Below are positions 6,047-9,767 of a stretch of 9,767 nucleotides of DNA, piece by piece. The DNA comes from an uncultured Eggerthellaceae bacterium (GTDB lineage: Bacteria > Actinomycetota > Coriobacteriia > Coriobacteriales > Eggerthellaceae). Where the stretch lies: positions 1 to 9,767 of the forward strand of contig CAJTML010000082.1 in assembly GCA_910577495.1 (NCBI GenBank). The letters are read 5' to 3'. The position numbers and the translations under genes were made by a program. Within the stretch, counting starts at the first letter, position 1, and each line of letters starts with the position of its first letter. A model generated the notes under the pieces. That model had not been told where the DNA came from. It made no database searches and saw nothing but the letters and a program-made list of their open reading frames with translations.

Positions 6047-7372
6047 ATGGCGAAAAAACCCAAGCACATCGCTGCGCCAGATTTGGTGCAATTGCTCTGT
6101 GACGAGCGTCTTCGCAAACTTCGCACTGTAGCTGATCAGGGTCTTTTGCTTCATGAGAGCTTGGATGACTATGAGTTGCCTGAGGGATACACCAAAGATG
6201 AAGTCTGGCTGATCTTAACCGCCATTCGCAAACAAGCGGCAATCTTTCTTCCAGATGACCCCTTTCGCGAGGCAGACTTTTGGTTTGTGACTACCAGTGC
6301 GCTGTCGTTTGATTCGAAAATGCTTGAGCTGCGCTGCGCTACGCACTTTCCGCTGGATTTATCGCTGCAAACGCTGCAGGGGTCTCCCTATATCACACGC
6401 TTTTTGGAACAGACGCTTGCGCGCGGGTTGGAGGCGGATAGGATCTCGGTATCTGAGGAGCGCATTCACGAGATCTTTATTGGGGCGCCTTTGGAAAACG
6501 ATATTGATCGGGTGATTTCGAACTATTTTGTGCTCAGTAATGAAGCTGAGCATTTGGCAGAACGTGAGATTACGCATGGTCTGATTGAGACGTTGTATTA
6601 CCAGCTTATCGAAGGGGTTGATGCTGCGCGCCTGCCGCGCAGAGGAGAGGTGTGCAAGCTTGACGAGCGCCTGTTGCCGCCCAGCTCAAAACACTGCATG
6701 GATGCAATTTGCATGCGCGCCAGTGATGACTTTGGTGATGAGTCGCGCTTCGGGCCGGTGCTTCGCATTATTAACGTGTCGTGGTTCTTCTGGAACTTCG
6801 ACGTCTTTCCGTGTTTGAACACGCTGGTTGGCATCTTGCTTCGCAATATTATGGCCATCAAGTGGGGTTTTCCTGTGCTCAGCTGGCTGCCGGTGGGCTA
6901 TTACCCCTTCGGACAGCTCAATACGCCGCAGATGGAGGCGGTGTTTAATAACTGGTCAATAGACTATGGGTTCGGCTTTGACTTCACCTCGTACTTTGCG
7001 GTGAACGTGCAGCTGTATCTGGAAGAGCTTGACCGGTTGGAGCTGGCCATTGGAGAGCTGGAGCGCCTGAATCGCCGCATTGATGAGATCTTGTCGGCCG
7101 ATATCAACCATCGTCAAAAGTCCATTTTGGCCTCGCTCGTGCGTGAGCCCGATGCTTTGCTGCGCATTGCGCCTCATCAGCGCATGTTTCGTGTGGCTTA
7201 TGCTACGGCGCGCGCTGACTTTTTGGAGCTTGAGCAAGAGGGCTATCTGGTGCGCGAGCAGGAGGGTAAGGCGTTTGTGTTTCGAGCGTGCGATGACCTG
7301 CGTGAGCGTATTGTTCGATTGGGCGAAGCAGCGCTTTCGCTCAATACACAAGACGACACGGCATCGTCGTGA
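6047..7372 (+). CDS. Fic-related protein with decayed active-site motif and C-terminal winged-helix-like region
   Basis: This 441-residue protein has no signal peptide. Its layout resembles Fic-family proteins: a start rich in helices with DFWFVTT at 77-83, an antitoxin-helix-like stretch EQTLARGLEADR at 121-132, an ENDIDRVISNYF block at 150-161, then LPRRGEV at 196-202. The region where Fic proteins have HPFxxGNGR reads FPCLNTLVG at 254-262, within a stretch otherwise spaced like the family (RFGPVLRII before; LLRNIMAIKWGFPVLSWLPV after). The catalytic His, Asn and both Gly are missing, and the inhibitory SxxxEG motif is not intact. If the alignment is right it cannot transfer AMP in the normal way. 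Residues 330-360 are charged and helical, and about 362-425 resemble a winged helix, so DNA binding is possible. I chose ATG 6047; GTG 6029 and TTG 6005 are in frame, and the ribosome site is weak for all. The Fic link is by eye; the gene itself is certain. Confidence 0.62.
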   Translation: MAKKPKHIAAPDLVQLLCDERLRKLRTVADQGLLLHESLDDYELPEGYTKDEVWLILTAIRKQAAIFLPDDPFREADFWFVTTSALSFDSKMLELRCATHFPLDLSLQTLQGSPYITRFLEQTLARGLEADRISVSEERIHEIFIGAPLENDIDRVISNYFVLSNEAEHLAEREITHGLIETLYYQLIEGVDAARLPRRGEVCKLDERLLPPSSKHCMDAICMRASDDFGDESRFGPVLRIINVSWFFWNFDVFPCLNTLVGILLRNIMAIKWGFPVLSWLPVGYYPFGQLNTPQMEAVFNNWSIDYGFGFDFTSYFAVNVQLYLEELDRLELAIGELERLNRRIDEILSADINHRQKSILASLVREPDALLRIAPHQRMFRVAYATARADFLELEQEGYLVREQEGKAFVFRACDDLRERIVRLGEAALSLNTQDDTASS

Positions 7373-7383
7373 TCCCGTGTCGT
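7353..7383 (+). other. Hairpin spanning the stop codon of the Fic-like gene
   Basis: ACGACACGG (7353-7361) and CCGTGTCGT (7375-7383) make a perfect 9-bp stem with a 13-nt loop that includes the TGA at 7370-7372. No T-run follows, so termination would need Rho or another factor. It may protect the mRNA end. Confidence 0.45.
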
Positions 7384-7415
7384 GTAGCGTGTGGTGTAGC
7401 GCGCCGCGAAGAGTT

Positions 7416-7460
7416 GCGCTATCGGTGCCGTAGGCGTTGTGCGTCTGTGCGCGATAGCGC
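7416..7460. other. Hairpin between convergent genes, possible weak bidirectional terminator
   Basis: GCGCTATCG (7416-7424) and CGATAGCGC (7452-7460) are perfect 9-bp inverted repeats with a 27-nt spacer, in the gap where the plus-strand Fic-like gene meets the minus-strand chaperone gene; one arm ends 3 bp from the chaperone stop. T-runs are absent on both sides, so terminator function is only suggested by position. Confidence 0.4.
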
Positions 7461-7463
7461 GCC

Positions 7464-8060
7464 TTATGCGGCAACCGCCTGGCGCGTGAGGTCGGCCAGG
7501 TTGTAGTAAAACGCGGTGTGCGCGTGCTTTTGTACGTCGGCGCTAAAAGCGTCAACCCAGCTCAGATGTTCGCGCACGAACTCATCAAGGTCGGCGGCCA
7601 GTTGTTGGGCTTCTTCGTCATTGTGTGCTTCAAGCGCCTCAAGGCTGCGCGTTGCCAGGTGAGCTGCCAGCTCAAACTCAAGTCCAAGATGATCCTCTGG
7701 CAGATCAAATGCCTTATCGACACTCAAACCATACTGATTGTAGAGCGCAACCATCTCATCGCGTGCCTCTTGCATGAGCAGGCCTTCGTCTGAGGTATAA
7801 ACCGACTCATAGGGTGCAACTGGATGCGGGCTCATGCCTAAGAAAAGTTGGTTATAGTCAGCCGCCAGATCCTTGCGCAATACTTCGCGATCAGCATCGT
7901 GCGCTTCAGCATAAAACTCGGGCAGCATCTCTTTCGTCTCAGGGGTGTCCAGCAGCACGTCAATAAACGCGCTGTCAGGTGCAGCAAGGTAGGCGCGTGA
8001 GAGAAATTGGTAAGCGAAGGCGCGCTGCTGCATCAATTCCTTCAGTTCGGTGGTATCCAT
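7464..8060 (-). CDS. TorD/DmsD-family molybdoenzyme maturation chaperone
   Basis: This 198-residue, mostly helical acidic protein belongs to the cytoplasmic chaperones that hold an apo-molybdoenzyme, often by its twin-arginine leader, during cofactor insertion. Family features in order are RAFAYQFLSRAYLAAP near the N-terminus, DYNQLFLG at 68-75, APYESVY at 82-88 and PEDHLGLEFE at 121-130. Length is normal. The ATG at 8060 has an AAGGAGG site 4 nt upstream. It is the last gene of the minus-strand run after the catalytic and ferredoxin subunits, so its client is very probably the neighbouring oxidoreductase. A 142-bp spacer with two hairpins separates it from the ferredoxin gene, which could lower its expression or mark a processing site. 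I cannot choose between the TorD and DmsD subgroups, so no symbol is given. Confidence 0.88.
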   Translation of the reverse strand: MDTTELKELMQQRAFAYQFLSRAYLAAPDSAFIDVLLDTPETKEMLPEFYAEAHDADREVLRKDLAADYNQLFLGMSPHPVAPYESVYTSDEGLLMQEARDEMVALYNQYGLSVDKAFDLPEDHLGLEFELAAHLATRSLEALEAHNDEEAQQLAADLDEFVREHLSWVDAFSADVQKHAHTAFYYNLADLTRQAVAA

Positions 8061-8118
8061 AAACCCTCCTTGTGGGTGTGAGGTGAGGCTCGTTTTTGCT
8101 CATGTCTCAGCAAAGTAT

Positions 8119-8162
8119 AAGGCAGGTGCCGCAAAAAGGGAGGGAGGGGCGGCACCTGCCTT
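8119..8162 (-). other. Strong 14-bp hairpin upstream of the chaperone gene, possible attenuator or weak terminator
   Basis: AAGGCAGGTGCCGC (8119-8132) and GCGGCACCTGCCTT (8149-8162) are perfect 14-bp inverted repeats with a 16-nt loop. In the minus-strand transcript the loop is pure pyrimidine (three CCC runs, then five U). After the stem the RNA reads UUAUACUUU, counting the last two stem bases, a partial U-rich tail. It fits a leaky terminator or a stabilising structure between the ferredoxin and chaperone genes. On the plus strand no T-run follows. Confidence 0.6.
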
Positions 8163-8172
8163 GAGGATAGTT

Positions 8173-8189
8173 CAGACCACTATGGTCTG
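8173..8189 (-). other. Small hairpin just after the ferredoxin subunit gene
   Basis: CAGACCA (8173-8179) and TGGTCTG (8183-8189) give a perfect 7-bp stem with a 3-nt loop, 13 bp beyond the stop codon of the ferredoxin gene. No T-run follows on the minus strand. Together with the larger hairpin next to it, it may protect the upstream mRNA from 3' decay. Confidence 0.5.
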
Positions 8190-8202
8190 GTGTGGAATTG
8201 CC

Positions 8203-8739
8203 TTACGAGACAAACACGCTTGGCGTGGTTTCGCCTTCCATGCGCGTGCCGCCTTTTGCCTTTGCGGCTTCTTCCATCTCTGAAAGCGGACCGAAGTGCA
8301 GTGCTTGCACCGGGCAGGTAAGCACGCAGTGCGGTTGACCGTCTTCGCGACCGATGGAGAGGCACGTGTCGCACTTGTCCATCTTGAATCCGCCGCCTTC
8401 TACCTCAACGTACTGCGGTACATCGAACGGGCAGGCGCTTGAGCAGGTCTTGCAGCCGATGCAAACTTCCTGATCAACGACAACAACGCCGTCTTCGTCG
8501 CGCTTGCTAATGGCACCCTGCGGGCAGCTTGCCATACACAGCGGGTTTTCGCAATGCATGCAGGAAAGCGATTCAAAGTGACGCTTTACCTCAGGGAAGG
8601 TACCCTCAACGGTCTCTTGTACGTTACGACGGGAAACCGTGCCTGCTTCAATTTCATGCCACTGCTTGCAAGCAACCTCACATGCCCAGCACTTAATGCA
8701 GCGGCTTGTATCTACGTAGAATCCGTATTGTTCAGCCAT
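8203..8739 (-). CDS. DmsB-like 4Fe-4S electron-transfer subunit of a molybdopterin oxidoreductase
   Basis: This 178-residue protein should hold four [4Fe-4S] clusters and carry electrons to or from the catalytic subunit encoded just upstream. Sixteen cysteines fall in four groups: Cys14/17/20/24, Cys60/63/68/72, Cys93/96/99/103 and Cys123/126/138/142, the last with the wide CxxC-x11-CxxxC spacing typical of the DmsB/NrfC/PhsB group. All four groups are complete. It starts YGFYVDTSRCIKCWACEVAC, like other Dms-type subunits, and has no signal peptide of its own, as usual for subunits exported with a Tat-carrying partner. It is slightly shorter than E. coli DmsB (about 205 residues). The ATG at 8739 has GAGGGG 6 nt upstream and begins 3 bp after the catalytic subunit stop. 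The physiological substrate of the complex is unknown. Confidence 0.93.
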   Translation of the reverse strand: MAEQYGFYVDTSRCIKCWACEVACKQWHEIEAGTVSRRNVQETVEGTFPEVKRHFESLSCMHCENPLCMASCPQGAISKRDEDGVVVVDQEVCIGCKTCSSACPFDVPQYVEVEGGGFKMDKCDTCLSIGREDGQPHCVLTCPVQALHFGPLSEMEEAAKAKGGTRMEGETTPSVFVS

Positions 8740-8742
8740 GAT

Positions 8743-9767
8743 TTACCCCTCTACCTTCGAAATCTTGACCAGCGTTTGTTTTGCCATGGATGACGTAAAG
8801 CCGTCGTAGTTTGCCATGTTGTCGTCATACAAAACGTTTACTTCGCTGCCGCCGTCTAATCCATCATAGCCCGGAAGACCGAGTTCTTCGCAAGGCTCCC
8901 ACCAGCCGCGCTTGGTCATCAACACGTTGGGGTTAATGGCCTCAAAGTAGCGCGCAACCATCTTGATGGATCCGTGCGGGGACTCAATGAGCATCCAGTC
9001 GCCGTCGTCAATACCATACTGCTTTGCGGTTGCCGGGTTGATCTTGACCCACGGCTCAGGCTGCAGCTCGCGCAGATACGGAACGTCGTGATAGTAGCTG
9101 TGGTTGCACAGACGATATGCATGAACGTCGGAGATAACCAGCGGGTACTCGGCAGCAATGTCCGGAGTGCCGTCCAGGCTCTCGGGTGCTCCCTTGTAGA
9201 CGGGTAGACGCTCAATCATGGCCGTGTCGTCAGCGTTTGGCTTGCCGCCAATCCACTCGTTGACGCACTGTACCTTGCCCTCAGGAAGTGATGCGAACAT
9301 CTTCTCGTAGTTTTGATACTCAGGCTCGGTCGGCTTTGCGCCGTCGGTGCGCTCTTTGAAGATGTAGCCCTTTTCGCGCAGCTCTTCCAGCGTGACGCCT
9401 GAGCCGTCAAGTTGCTCGGAGAGCATTGCGTCAATGTCGCCATTCCAGAAGTCGTCGCCATAACCCATAGCCACTGCCAGATCCAGGTAGTACTGCCAGT
9501 CAGAGTGGCATTCGCCCATAGGCTCAGAGATAACCTGGTTGATGCCGATGAAGGTGCCAGCAGGAGAGTTCTTCGTGGCGAACTGGTCAGCAGACTCATA
9601 CTGCGTGGTTGCCGGCAAAACGATGTCAGCATAGTCACACGATGAGTTCCAAGCCACGTCCATAACTACATAGTAGTCAAGCTTCTTGAGTGCTTCGGCA
9701 ACCGTCTTGGGCTGACGCGTTGCTGACATGGGGTTAGAGGATTGCGCAAAGATGCAGCGAAGCGGGT
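8743..9767 (-). CDS. Molybdopterin oxidoreductase catalytic subunit (DMSO reductase superfamily), 5' end cut by window edge
   Basis: The frame is open to the right edge, so only the last 341 residues are seen; the ATG at 9729 is internal, because the upstream sequence (...LRCIFAQSSNP) is typical core sequence of the family. Visible signatures are DYADIVLPATTQYESADQF (about 9580-9633), the common region that binds the pterin cofactor, and a C-terminal dinucleotide-binding domain from about 9147, with PLVISDVHAYRLCNHSYYHD, INPATAKQYGIDDGDWMLIE and TKRGWWEPCEELGLPGYDG. The domain's RGWW and GDWMLIE motifs recall catalytic subunits near acetylene hydratase and the many Dms-like paralogues of Eggerthella, but substrate cannot be assigned. 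The Tat leader, N-terminal cluster motif and molybdenum ligand lie outside the window. It shares an operon with the ferredoxin subunit, 3 bp away. Confidence 0.92.
   Translation of the reverse strand, partial: PLRCIFAQSSNPMSATRQPKTVAEALKKLDYYVVMDVAWNSSCDYADIVLPATTQYESADQFATKNSPAGTFIGINQVISEPMGECHSDWQYYLDLAVAMGYGDDFWNGDIDAMLSEQLDGSGVTLEELREKGYIFKERTDGAKPTEPEYQNYEKMFASLPEGKVQCVNEWIGGKPNADDTAMIERLPVYKGAPESLDGTPDIAAEYPLVISDVHAYRLCNHSYYHDVPYLRELQPEPWVKINPATAKQYGIDDGDWMLIESPHGSIKMVARYFEAINPNVLMTKRGWWEPCEELGLPGYDGLDGGSEVNVLYDDNMANYDGFTSSMAKQTLVKISKVEG

Noticed and set aside
8114..8119. TATACT on the minus strand as a -10 promoter element for the chaperone gene.
   Set aside because: No -35-like hexamer occurs at 15-19 bp upstream and no TG extension is present; it overlaps the end of the large hairpin.
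8133..8148. G-quadruplex in the plus-strand loop with repeated GGG runs.
   Set aside because: Only three separate G-runs are present; the classical form needs four, and the surrounding 14-bp hairpin would compete.

Overview
The window reads as a chromosomal segment from a moderately GC-rich anaerobe. The mix of a Dms-type molybdoenzyme module with a TorD-family chaperone, a pxp/acc cluster and a Fic-related regulator-like protein suggests a member of the Coriobacteriia (Eggerthellaceae-like, perhaps near Cryptobacterium or Slackia). That placement is an inference from gene content and protein style; no rRNA or other taxonomic marker is present.

Region 1 (positions 1-4365, minus strand) is a tight five-gene operon, in transcription order pxpB (kipI) - pxpC (kipA) - accB-type BCCP - accC-type biotin carboxylase - DUF1445 protein (cut by the left edge). 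Most junctions are 0-20 bp; the BCCP-BC spacer is 84 bp. PxpB and PxpC are the two large subunits of bacterial ATP-dependent 5-oxoprolinase and are related to the carboxyltransferase part of urea carboxylase. With BCCP and BC the operon holds every part of a urea-carboxylase-like machine as separate chains. DUF1445 proteins include D-glutamate cyclase, which makes 5-oxo-D-proline. A role in 5-oxoproline or related amide metabolism is the simplest reading. The third 5-oxoprolinase subunit, PxpA, is not in the window and could lie beyond the left edge.

Region 2 (4450-5755, plus strand) has a TSUP/TauE-SafE membrane transporter divergent from the pxp operon, then a single-domain UspA-type stress protein with its own extended -10 promoter and a strong intrinsic terminator.

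Region 3 (5675-6046) has no convincing gene but is dense in signals: a small hairpin, the terminator, a 71-nt long-armed stem-loop, a minus-strand promoter pointing into that stem-loop, and an AT-rich block with back-to-back TTGATA elements and two 44-bp-spaced direct repeats. The block lies directly upstream of a 441-residue protein (6047-7372, plus) that looks like a Fic-fold protein whose catalytic and inhibitory motifs have both decayed, joined to a C-terminal winged-helix-like region.

Region 4 (7464-9767, minus strand) is a respiratory module: molybdopterin oxidoreductase catalytic subunit (5' end beyond the right edge), DmsB-like four-cluster ferredoxin subunit and a TorD/DmsD-family maturation chaperone. 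A 142-bp spacer with two strong hairpins separates the ferredoxin gene from the chaperone gene. No membrane-anchor subunit is seen. The Fic-like and chaperone genes converge over a hairpin-rich 91-bp gap.
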